DNA of 64,000 nucleotides from SHAN690 sp041391765 (lineage in GTDB: Bacteria > Bacteroidota > Bacteroidia > Flavobacteriales_G > Salibacteraceae), in contig JAWKNJ010000014.1 in the NCBI GenBank assembly GCA_041391765.1, positions 124,001-188,000 of the forward strand, read 5' to 3'. A model generated the notes under the pieces. The model was given only the letters and a program-made list of their open reading frames with translations, made no database searches and was not told the DNA's origin. Below, one piece after another: positions 1 to 7,728 of this stretch (its first letter is position 1; every line of letters starts with the position of its first letter). The translations under genes and the position numbers were made by a program.

Positions 1-1
1 T

Positions 2-523
2 CCGAAAGTCGGGGAAATGGCAACGGCCATGATGCCTGCCTTCAGGCTCGTTAACATGAATGATGTTTATGTAAAAGCTGATGTTGCGGAAGCATATTTA
101 AGCAAGGTAAAATCTGGTGACTCAGTTGTTGTTGCATTCCCGAGCATTGGAACAACCATCAACACGACTATTGAACGCTTAGGAAACTATATCAACCCCA
201 ACAACAGAACATTTAAAGCAAAAGTGAACCTGCCCAACGACCAGCAAGTTCTGAAGCCAAACATGCTTGGCGAAGTGAGCATTCGTGACTACCATGCGAA
301 GAATGCCGTGGTTATTCCCTCCTCATTGGTTCAGATGACCCCAACTGGGCAGCAGTTTGTATACATCATTGAAGGTGACATGGCAAAGAAGGTTGAAATT
401 CAAACCGGTATGAGCTACAATGACGAAATAGAAGTTACCGAAGGTTTGAGCGGAAATGAAACGCTGATCAACAAAGGCGCTCGCTCCGTGAAGGACGGGG
501 ACGCTGTTGAAGTAAAGTCATAA
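2..523 (+). CDS. RND efflux periplasmic adaptor (HlyD/MFP family), C-terminal part
   Basis: The reading frame is open from the left edge, so the start lies outside the window and about 173 codons are visible. The text matches the beta-barrel and membrane-proximal part of a membrane fusion protein: a segment like DVYVKADVAEAYLSKVKSGD, then NRTFKAKVNLPN, then LKPNMLGEVSIRDY, and a C-terminal barrel ending KDGDAVEVKS. Such adaptors bridge an inner-membrane RND pump and a TolC-type channel. The stop is 25 bases before the RND permease start, so the two are an operon. An internal ATG at position 17 lies inside the conserved fold and is not the start. The N-terminal lipoyl and hairpin domains are outside the window. 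Confidence 0.88.
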   Translation, partial: PKVGEMATAMMPAFRLVNMNDVYVKADVAEAYLSKVKSGDSVVVAFPSIGTTINTTIERLGNYINPNNRTFKAKVNLPNDQQVLKPNMLGEVSIRDYHAKNAVVIPSSLVQMTPTGQQFVYIIEGDMAKKVEIQTGMSYNDEIEVTEGLSGNETLINKGARSVKDGDAVEVKS

Positions 524-548
524 TCGTCTCAGGATCAGACATAATATC

Positions 549-3500
549 ATGGAAGAAAAAAAGTCAAAACTCAGAAATTTCGGACTCAGCACCGCAAGCA
601 TCAACAACCGTATGACGGTTATGGTGATCCTTTTTATAATGGTTGTTGCAGGCGTAACAGCTTATGTGAACATGCCACGTGAAGCATTTCCTGAAGTCGT
701 TATACCTCAGATTTATGTTGGAACGCCTTACCCGGGAAACTCTCCAGTTGATATTGAAAAGCTCATTACGCGTCCTCTAGAAAAAGAAATCGGATCAATT
801 ACCGGAATTGACAGAATGACCTCGACATCCGTTGAAGGTTTCTCGACCATATTCATCGAATTTGATTTTAGCGTTACCCCCAGTGATGCGCTAAGAAAGG
901 TGAAAGACAAGGTTGATATCGCCATGGGCGATCAGGATTTTCCTCAAGATCTGCCCGCTGATCCGAACGTGTTTGAGTTGAATATCTCCGAGCTAACTCC
1001 GATCATGAACATCAACCTCAGTGGAGATTTCAGCTTAGACCAATTGAAGGACTACGGAGAGTACTTGGAAGATGCCATTGAGAAGCTGCCGGAAATCACA
1101 GAAGTAGATATCCGAGGTGTGCAAGACAAAGAAATGAAAGTCAATGTTGATCTCTATCGACTTCAAGCCAATGAACTCAGCTTCAACGACATTGCAGGTG
1201 CCATTGCAAATGAAAACATGACCATCTCAGCGGGAAACATGCTTGAGGGCGACATGAGAAGGACGGTCCGCATTGAAGGTGAATTCAAAAATGCCGAAGA
1301 GTTGGCGAAAGTCATCATCAAGCAAGAGAAGCAGAACATCGTTTATCTGGGTGATGTGGCTGAAGTGGTATTTGAGGAAGAGGAGTCGGAAAGCTATGCG
1401 CGACAGTCAACCCACCCAGTGGTAATGCTTGATGTGAAAAAGCGAGCCGGAGAAAACCTCATCAATGCTGCGGACAGAATCATGGAAATTTTGGAAGAGG
1501 CCAAGGCTGAAGAATTTCCAGACAATCTGGAGGTGACAGTAACGGGAGACTTGAGTAAGCAGACTAGAACCCAAGTTGGTGAGCTTGAAAACAGCATCAT
1601 TTTTGGGATGATCCTAGTGATCACCGTACTGCTGTTCTTCCTTGGCTTAAGAAACGCTCTGTTCGTTGGAACAGCAATTCCGCTCTCTATGTTCATTGCA
1701 TTCTTCATTCTCAATACAGCAGGTGTAACATTAAACATGATGGTACTTTACTCTCTGGTTCTTGCGCTGGGAATGTTAGTGGACAACGGAATTGTGGTAG
1801 TGGAAAACATCTATCGACTGATGGACGAAGGCATGAACGCCATTGATGCTGCAAAATATGGTGTTGGGGAAGTAGCCTGGCCAATTATCGCATCCACTGC
1901 GACCACGCTAGCCGCTTTCACCCCACTGATCGTTTGGCCGGGAATCATGGGTGAGTTTATGTTCTACCTGCCCGTCACATTGATCATCGTTCTTGGGTCA
2001 TCACTATTTGTAGCTCTTGTGATCAATCCAGTGCTGACGGCCATGTTTATGAAACTGGAAGAAACTCCAATGAAGGCAAGTCGAGCCATCACCATTGGTT
2101 CAATCCTGATGGCCCTTGGTATCCTCTTTACATTCATGTCAACCGCATTTGGAAACTTGATTATCCTCAGCGGTATGCTTGTGCTGTCAACCAAATTCAT
2201 TTTAAACCCTGCTACTAAGTATTTCCAAGAGCGAATCATCCCAAGAATGGAGGCGATGTACGAACGCATCCTGAGAAGAGTGTTTCGTGGAAAGAAGCCT
2301 CTAACCTATCTGTTCGGAACTTTCGGGCTCTTGATCTTTTCAATTCTCCTACTGAGGGTTTTCGCCCCGAAGGTGCTCTTCTTACCGGTTAACATGCCGA
2401 ATTACGTTAACGTTTTCATAGAAGCGCCAATCGGAACCGACATTGAAACGGTAAACGCCACCACTAAGGAGCTCGAATCTAAAGTGCTGGACTATGTGAG
2501 CCAATACGAGGTTGAAGAAGAGGAAAACGGGATCAAATCACGGTACAATTACCTAGTCGAATCAGTCATCGCGCAAGTTGGAGAGGGTACATCTGATCCA
2601 AACGAAGGTCCTTCGATGGCCGCTACGCCTAACAAGGCGAGAATCACCGTATCATTCGTTCAATACCAGTTCAGAAGAGGTGTAAGCACAAACCAAGTCA
2701 TGGATGATATCCGCGAATTGGTTGCCGGAACACCTGGCGTTCAAATAACTGTAGACAAGGATCCAGCAGGCCCACCCCAAAAGAAACCAATCAATATTGA
2801 AGTAAGCGGTGACAACTATGACGTCCTCCTTGCTGAAGCTAACAAGGTGAAAGCCTTCGTAGATGATCAGAGCATACCAGGTGTGGAAGAACTAAAGTTG
2901 GATGTGAGTATGGGTAAACCTGAAATGCCGGTGGTCATTGACCGTGCGAAAGCTAGAAGGTTTAACGTTTCTACAGGTCAAATTGGTACAACGCTCCGGA
3001 ACTCACTGTTTGGTTTGGAAGTAAGCCGATTCAAATCGGGTGAAGATGAGTATCCAATTATGGTTCGACTGCAAGATAAGTATCGATACAACGAAGATGC
3101 CATGATGAATCAATGGATCACTTTCCGCGATCAAACGAATGGGCAGATTCAGCAGGTTCCAATTTCTTCCATCGCCCATGCGGAACGATCCACTACATAC
3201 AATGCCGTAAAACGATTGGATCAAACACGGTTGATTACTGTTTCATCCAACGTGCTGGAAAGTCATAATCCGAACGAAGTTGTAGCACAAATTCAAGAGG
3301 CCATTGAGGACTATGAATCGCCTGAAGGTGTCGATATCAAATTCACTGGTCAAATGGAAGATCAGGAGAAGGAGATGGCATTTCTCAGTACCGCGTTGAT
3401 GATAGCAGTGTTTCTCATCTTCTTGATCTTGGTTGCTCAATTCAACTCCGTGCTCACCCCATTTATCATTGTTGGATCGGTTGTACTATCGCTAATCGGT

Positions 3501-3998
3501 GTGTTCCTGGGATTAGTCATTTTCCGCATGGAATTCGTGATTATGATGACCATGATCGGGATCATTTCCCTCGCTGGTATTGTGGTGAACAACGCGATCG
3601 TATTGATTGATTACACCAAGCTTCTCATCGACAGAAAAAGAGAAGAAATGGGACTTAGCGAAAACGCAAAGCTTCCAATCCCTGATCTAATTGACTGCAT
3701 GGTGGAAGGCGGGAAAACAAGGTTGCGACCGGTACTTCTGACCGCCATCACCACTGTTCTTGGCTTGGTTCCACTGGCCATTGGCTTGAACATCGACTTC
3801 ATTTCTCTCCTGACAGAATATGATCCAAAAATCTACGTGGGTGGGGACAACGTAGTATTCTGGGGACCAATGAGCTGGGCTGTGATTTTCGGATTGACCT
3901 TCGCCACGTTCCTCACATTAGTCATTGTGCCAGTCATGTACTATTTGAAGACACGGCTAGCATACAAACTTGCAGGGAACCGAGAGATGCACCTGTAA
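549..3998 (+). CDS. RND efflux transporter permease (AcrB/HAE1-like)
   Basis: A 1149-residue inner-membrane proton-driven drug or metabolite exporter with the usual RND plan: an N-terminal helix (about residues 20-42), a large periplasmic loop, helices 2-6 around residues 350-490, a second N-terminal-like helix near 590, a second periplasmic loop, and a closing set of helices from about 945. GMLVDNGIVVVENIYRLM carries the helix-4 acidic residue expected in the proton relay, and the second half has the matching GIVVNNAIVLIDY. The length is typical or slightly long for the family. It follows the adaptor gene by 25 bases; no outer-membrane channel follows, so that partner is upstream or elsewhere. 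Substrate cannot be read from the sequence. A rho-independent terminator follows. Confidence 0.93.
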   Translation: MEEKKSKLRNFGLSTASINNRMTVMVILFIMVVAGVTAYVNMPREAFPEVVIPQIYVGTPYPGNSPVDIEKLITRPLEKEIGSITGIDRMTSTSVEGFSTIFIEFDFSVTPSDALRKVKDKVDIAMGDQDFPQDLPADPNVFELNISELTPIMNINLSGDFSLDQLKDYGEYLEDAIEKLPEITEVDIRGVQDKEMKVNVDLYRLQANELSFNDIAGAIANENMTISAGNMLEGDMRRTVRIEGEFKNAEELAKVIIKQEKQNIVYLGDVAEVVFEEEESESYARQSTHPVVMLDVKKRAGENLINAADRIMEILEEAKAEEFPDNLEVTVTGDLSKQTRTQVGELENSIIFGMILVITVLLFFLGLRNALFVGTAIPLSMFIAFFILNTAGVTLNMMVLYSLVLALGMLVDNGIVVVENIYRLMDEGMNAIDAAKYGVGEVAWPIIASTATTLAAFTPLIVWPGIMGEFMFYLPVTLIIVLGSSLFVALVINPVLTAMFMKLEETPMKASRAITIGSILMALGILFTFMSTAFGNLIILSGMLVLSTKFILNPATKYFQERIIPRMEAMYERILRRVFRGKKPLTYLFGTFGLLIFSILLLRVFAPKVLFLPVNMPNYVNVFIEAPIGTDIETVNATTKELESKVLDYVSQYEVEEEENGIKSRYNYLVESVIAQVGEGTSDPNEGPSMAATPNKARITVSFVQYQFRRGVSTNQVMDDIRELVAGTPGVQITVDKDPAGPPQKKPINIEVSGDNYDVLLAEANKVKAFVDDQSIPGVEELKLDVSMGKPEMPVVIDRAKARRFNVSTGQIGTTLRNSLFGLEVSRFKSGEDEYPIMVRLQDKYRYNEDAMMNQWITFRDQTNGQIQQVPISSIAHAERSTTYNAVKRLDQTRLITVSSNVLESHNPNEVVAQIQEAIEDYESPEGVDIKFTGQMEDQEKEMAFLSTALMIAVFLIFLILVAQFNSVLTPFIIVGSVVLSLIGVFLGLVIFRMEFVIMMTMIGIISLAGIVVNNAIVLIDYTKLLIDRKREEMGLSENAKLPIPDLIDCMVEGGKTRLRPVLLTAITTVLGLVPLAIGLNIDFISLLTEYDPKIYVGGDNVVFWGPMSWAVIFGLTFATFLTLVIVPVMYYLKTRLAYKLAGNREMHL

Positions 3999-4021
3999 AG
4001 AATAGGGTAGTTTAGGTTGGA

Positions 4022-4054
4022 AAGCCGCTTCCGTTTGTTCGGGGCGGCTTTTTT
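4022..4054 (+). terminator. Rho-independent terminator after the RND operon
   Basis: The stem AAGCCGC pairs with GCGGCTT, with an inner CCG/CGG pairing, and is followed by a run of six T. It lies 24 bases after the permease stop. Confidence 0.8.
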
Positions 4055-4127
4055 GTTTATCCCCAAATTTGCTTCGCTCACCCTCAAGTCGTTATGCAGA
4101 TTTCAAAAAAACTGATCTTGCACCATT

Positions 4128-5990
4128 ATGCTAGGCTTGCCCCCCAGACTATTGATCATTACCATGCTATTCCTATTTGGACTGACTGCATCTTCACTGG
4201 CGCAATTTGGCCATGAAGAGACTACCACAGGAATACACTATGAAAGCTGCCTTCGCGACTTAAGCTTTTCTGATTCCGACCGATCATATGTTGAAACACT
4301 ATGCAGGCTTGATGAAGCTATTTCTCTAGCTCGATATGTGGATTGCCCTGAATTAATTGCGACCCTTGATTCGCGTGTGCCTCCGGCTGATTCAATGCTG
4401 GTTCTAAAATATTGGAACATTAAGGCTCGATACCTGAAAATCACCCGCCATTACATAGAAGCCGCAAACTTGTTGAAACGCATAATAGAGTTCTACGAAG
4501 ATCGCGCCTATAGAAATGAGGCGGCAGATGCGATTGTAAGTCTAGCTGAATTTTATCGAACCACCGGACAGTTTGCATTAGCCAAGTCCCAACTAGAGCG
4601 GGTAATTCGCATGAACGAGAATGCTTCCGCCTTGTCTCCAAAAGTTTTGGCTAGGGCTTGGCACAGGTATGCCGCAGTAGAAGTCGAAAGCCAACGTAAT
4701 ATGGAATTGGGCATTGAGTATTCTAAAAGGTCTCTCGAATATTCCCAAAAAGCCGGTTTGATTGACGAACAAGCCACTTCATTTAACGAGCTGGGTTATG
4801 CATACTTCAATTTGAAAGACCACAAAAAAGCGCTCAGTTATCTTTCAGATGCCGTTACGCTTTGGAAAAAATTACGGATGCCACATTACGAAGCCAATTC
4901 ACGGCTTAACATAGCGCGCATTTATTGCGATGCAGACATGCCGGAATGTGAGCCATATTTAGATAGCCTGTTAACACTTTGTCTTTCCCATGATCTATCG
5001 GCTGTAACGTATTTGGTCTTGGATCTTCAAGCCAGTCAGCTGCTGAAACATGAACAATATAAAGAAGCATTTGTACTGAGGGACTCTGCCCAACGGGTGC
5101 ATGACGACATCATTGCAGACATGCACCGACAAGATTTAGCAGAAATCAGCGCTCGTTACCAAAATGAATTGGCTCTTAAGCAATTAGCAACTTCTGAAAC
5201 AGAGCGCACCATGGCTGTAAAAAGTGCTGAAAACGAACGTCAACTCCGGTTATTTGCTGTTGTCGCTTTGGTCATTTCACTTCTCGCGATTGTAGGACTT
5301 GTCGTTATCTACAGTCGTTTGCGAGCAAGAAACAAGTCTATGGATGAACAGCGAGAACATATCGCTGTTCAATATGAAACCCTACAAACCATGCTCGATC
5401 AAAAAGAAGCATTACTACAAGAGGTGCACCACCGTGTCAAGAACAATCTTCAATTCGTAATGTCGCTCATTCAAATGCAGCTTGACAATGAGACTAAGCA
5501 TGATACAAAACTGTTGACAGATATTTCAATGAGGGTCTCAGCGATTGCCTTAGTCCATGAGAGACTCTATGATCAGGAAGACTCAGGATACGTGCTAATT
5601 GACGAATACCTCGACCGATTGATGGAGAATATCAACACGATGGTTAATACTGAAGAGCTCCCTATCAAATTTGAATTGGATATTGCTACACTCAAGTTGG
5701 ATATTTCAAAATCAATTTCATTGGGCATGATCTGCTCCGAGCTAGTAACTAATTCTATAAAATATGCATTTAAGTCCACCGAAAAACCAAGAATCTGTGT
5801 ACGACTTTCGGCCGACTTCAGTAAAAAAGAAATCACCTTTGAAGTATCTGATAATGGTTCTGGATTTTCAGGAAATCAACAGAAAGGACTAGGTTCGCGA
5901 TTGATCGATATGTTCAGCCGACAATTGAAAGCAAAGGCCGAAACAATATCAGACGGTGGCATCCATTATCGACTTTGGTTTCCATTGTAA
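4128..5990 (+). CDS. TPR-containing sensor histidine kinase (HisKA_2 type)
   Basis: A 620-residue kinase with a probable signal peptide (hydrophobic residues 8-25, ending SSLAQ), a TPR-rich sensor region (about 90-340), a coiled stretch, one transmembrane helix near 371-396 (FAVVALVISLLAIVGLVVIY), a HisKA_2 dimerisation domain with the phospho-acceptor region EVHHRVKNNL near residue 434, and a HATPase_c domain (ELVTNSIKYAF, then VSDNGSGF, then GLGSRL). The TPR part would face the periplasm and the kinase the cytoplasm. The stop overlaps the next start by one base, so it is translationally coupled to a LytTR response regulator, its likely partner. The signal is unknown. Confidence 0.9.
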   Translation: MLGLPPRLLIITMLFLFGLTASSLAQFGHEETTTGIHYESCLRDLSFSDSDRSYVETLCRLDEAISLARYVDCPELIATLDSRVPPADSMLVLKYWNIKARYLKITRHYIEAANLLKRIIEFYEDRAYRNEAADAIVSLAEFYRTTGQFALAKSQLERVIRMNENASALSPKVLARAWHRYAAVEVESQRNMELGIEYSKRSLEYSQKAGLIDEQATSFNELGYAYFNLKDHKKALSYLSDAVTLWKKLRMPHYEANSRLNIARIYCDADMPECEPYLDSLLTLCLSHDLSAVTYLVLDLQASQLLKHEQYKEAFVLRDSAQRVHDDIIADMHRQDLAEISARYQNELALKQLATSETERTMAVKSAENERQLRLFAVVALVISLLAIVGLVVIYSRLRARNKSMDEQREHIAVQYETLQTMLDQKEALLQEVHHRVKNNLQFVMSLIQMQLDNETKHDTKLLTDISMRVSAIALVHERLYDQEDSGYVLIDEYLDRLMENINTMVNTEELPIKFELDIATLKLDISKSISLGMICSELVTNSIKYAFKSTEKPRICVRLSADFSKKEITFEVSDNGSGFSGNQQKGLGSRLIDMFSRQLKAKAETISDGGIHYRLWFPL

Positions 5991-6679
5991 TGCCTGCACG
6001 ACATACCATACTTATTATAGAAGATGAAGTGCTCATAGCTGAGCACTTGCACGATATTCTAAAGTCTTGCGGATACGAACATGTCAAATTAGTGCATGAT
6101 AAAGAATCTGCTATAGCTGCTCTAAAATATGAGATAGTCTCTCTTGCCTTACTGGACATTCGCATGGATGGAGAGCACACGGGAATCGAATTGGCAAAAA
6201 CAATTTTAGATGATTACCAAATCCCATTTATATTCATTACGGCACACTCTGACAACAAAGTATTGTCCATGGCGCTCGATACAAATCCTGCATCATACAT
6301 CACCAAACCTTTCAAGAAACCAGATGTTGAAGCCGCTGTTCGAATTGCTTTAAGTCAATCAGACCCCAACCATAAGAGACTTCATTTCAAAGATGGTTGG
6401 AACCACGTTTGGGTTGATCATGATGATATTTTTTACGCGAAAAGTGACGGAAATTATATTGAACTGCACACTTTGAAAAAGAGATACACCGTACGCTACA
6501 CTCTAGATTGGCTGGTCTCACAACTTCCAGAAGACAAGTTCATTCGAGTGCATCGAACTTCAGTGGTAAACAAAGATCATGTTGAGGCACTCAAATCCGG
6601 CAGTGTCATTGTGAAAGGCGAGGAGCTTCCGGTTTCGAGATCAAACCAGCCGCAATTAAAAGACCTGATGAAAAATTGA
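5990..6679 (+). CDS. LytTR-family response regulator
   Basis: A 229-residue two-domain regulator. The receiver domain (1-120) has the acidic pair E11/D12, the phospho-acceptor aspartate at about residue 56 (LALLDIRMDG) and the conserved lysine in ITKPFKKPD. The C-terminal LytTR DNA-binding domain (about 130-229) includes GNYIELHTLKKRYTVR and FIRVHRTSVVNKDHV. I start at the ATG at 5990, which overlaps the kinase stop by one base, rather than 15 bases earlier: it preserves the receiver start (TILIIEDE) and fits tight operon packing. It is probably phosphorylated by the upstream kinase. Targets are unknown; no obvious direct-repeat LytTR site was recognised nearby. Confidence 0.92.
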   Translation: MPARHTILIIEDEVLIAEHLHDILKSCGYEHVKLVHDKESAIAALKYEIVSLALLDIRMDGEHTGIELAKTILDDYQIPFIFITAHSDNKVLSMALDTNPASYITKPFKKPDVEAAVRIALSQSDPNHKRLHFKDGWNHVWVDHDDIFYAKSDGNYIELHTLKKRYTVRYTLDWLVSQLPEDKFIRVHRTSVVNKDHVEALKSGSVIVKGEELPVSRSNQPQLKDLMKN

Positions 6680-6793
6680 TTCATCACCTTCTTTCCGCTC
6701 TTCGTCACCATTCTGTTTTACTGACTTCAATTCCACAGTAGCTTAGCGTGCACTAAAGAAATTTGGTTCGTTCAAATACCCCAACCCTACAAT

Positions 6794-6823
6794 AAAAAGA
6801 GCCCAGAAATCCGGGCTCTTTTT
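6794..6823. terminator. Bidirectional terminator between convergent genes
   Basis: AAAAAGAGCCC and GGGCTCTTTTT form an 11-base perfect stem with an 8-base loop. The A-run on one side and T-run on the other let it serve both the response regulator and the convergent lipoprotein gene. Confidence 0.85.
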
Positions 6824-6841
6824 CTTTTGATTCAAAGTTTC

Positions 6842-7531
6842 TCAATGTCGCTTTGTAAACTGAACCACGTTGATTTGGATTCCGCTTTCGAGCAGCTTGG
6901 CTTCATAGTCCGAAATTGCCTCACACTCAATAATGGCCGCTTTACTGAACGGGGCAATTTCAAAATAGTATGTCTCTCCTACCACTAGGTGAAATTTATT
7001 CTCAGGCAACTCGTACACCTCATAAACTGCTCCGGCCAAGTCCTTAAACCATTTACCACTGCATAATCCTTCATTCTCGAAAATGAAACCGGAGTTACCA
7101 CAGTGCCCGCCTTCTTGGGGTCTATCTTGCTTTGATTGACAAGTCAACATAACCGTTTGGTATTCTGCTTCTCCTTCTAAAAATTCACTCTCGAACTCGG
7201 TCATAGCCAAACATTGAACGCCTTCATAGGTATAAGGCTCATAATTTGCAATTATCAAATCTCCTTCTCGAAGCGAAAGCTCCGCTCTGTCTTCTTTCCA
7301 ACCATACACTTCAATATACCCTGCGGATTTATTCTTGAACCACATACCTCCACACATGCCAGGATCAACAAAAACAAGTTCCTGCTCACAATCGCCTTCG
7401 ATCCCCACTTCGATTGATTTTACCTCCTTGCTTGGATTCTGACGCGTTAAGTCATCGTATTTTTTGCATGAACCCAAAAGCACTATCGACATCAACACTG
7501 CCCAAACAATTATTTCATTTTTAACTTTCAT
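6842..7531 (-). CDS. Hypothetical lipoprotein with an internal duplication
   Basis: A 229-residue probable lipoprotein. I place the start at 7531, because the resulting N-terminus (MKVKNEIIVW...VLLGSC) is a clear lipoprotein signal with lipobox LGSC; the longer frame from 7576 adds 15 residues before it. The mature part appears to be two related halves: CGGMWFKNKSAGYIEVYGW is echoed by CSGKWFKDLAGAVYEVYEL, and each is followed by a stretch like YEPYTYEGVQCLAM or FSKAAIIECEAI and then a cysteine or hydrophobic strand. No known family is recognised. It is convergent with the response regulator and divergent from dsbD. Confidence 0.75.
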   Translation of the reverse strand: MKVKNEIIVWAVLMSIVLLGSCKKYDDLTRQNPSKEVKSIEVGIEGDCEQELVFVDPGMCGGMWFKNKSAGYIEVYGWKEDRAELSLREGDLIIANYEPYTYEGVQCLAMTEFESEFLEGEAEYQTVMLTCQSKQDRPQEGGHCGNSGFIFENEGLCSGKWFKDLAGAVYEVYELPENKFHLVVGETYYFEIAPFSKAAIIECEAISDYEAKLLESGIQINVVQFTKRH

Positions 7532-7674
7532 ATTCTCTGATTTAATCGGTTTGAAAGAAAGATGTGATCTTCTCAATCATCCTTGCATCGATATTTCTTA
7601 GCGCTGAATTGCATTTCCAAAAAAATGAAAAGATTGATCATGTTAAGAATCCAAACCTTAGAATCGGTTTTCCA

Positions 7675-7703
7675 TTGCTGCGTGCGGGTGTTATGTATTT
7701 TCG
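7675..7703 (+). promoter_or_regulatory. Bacteroidota-type promoter of the dsbD-like gene
   Basis: TTG at 7675-7677, 18 bases, then TATTTTCG at 7696-7703, a match to the TAnnTTTG -7 box known in Bacteroides and Flavobacterium. It supports translation from the ATG at 7729 rather than from 7564. Confidence 0.5.
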
Positions 7704-7728
7704 CCCCGTTGTAATTTCAAGCAAAATC

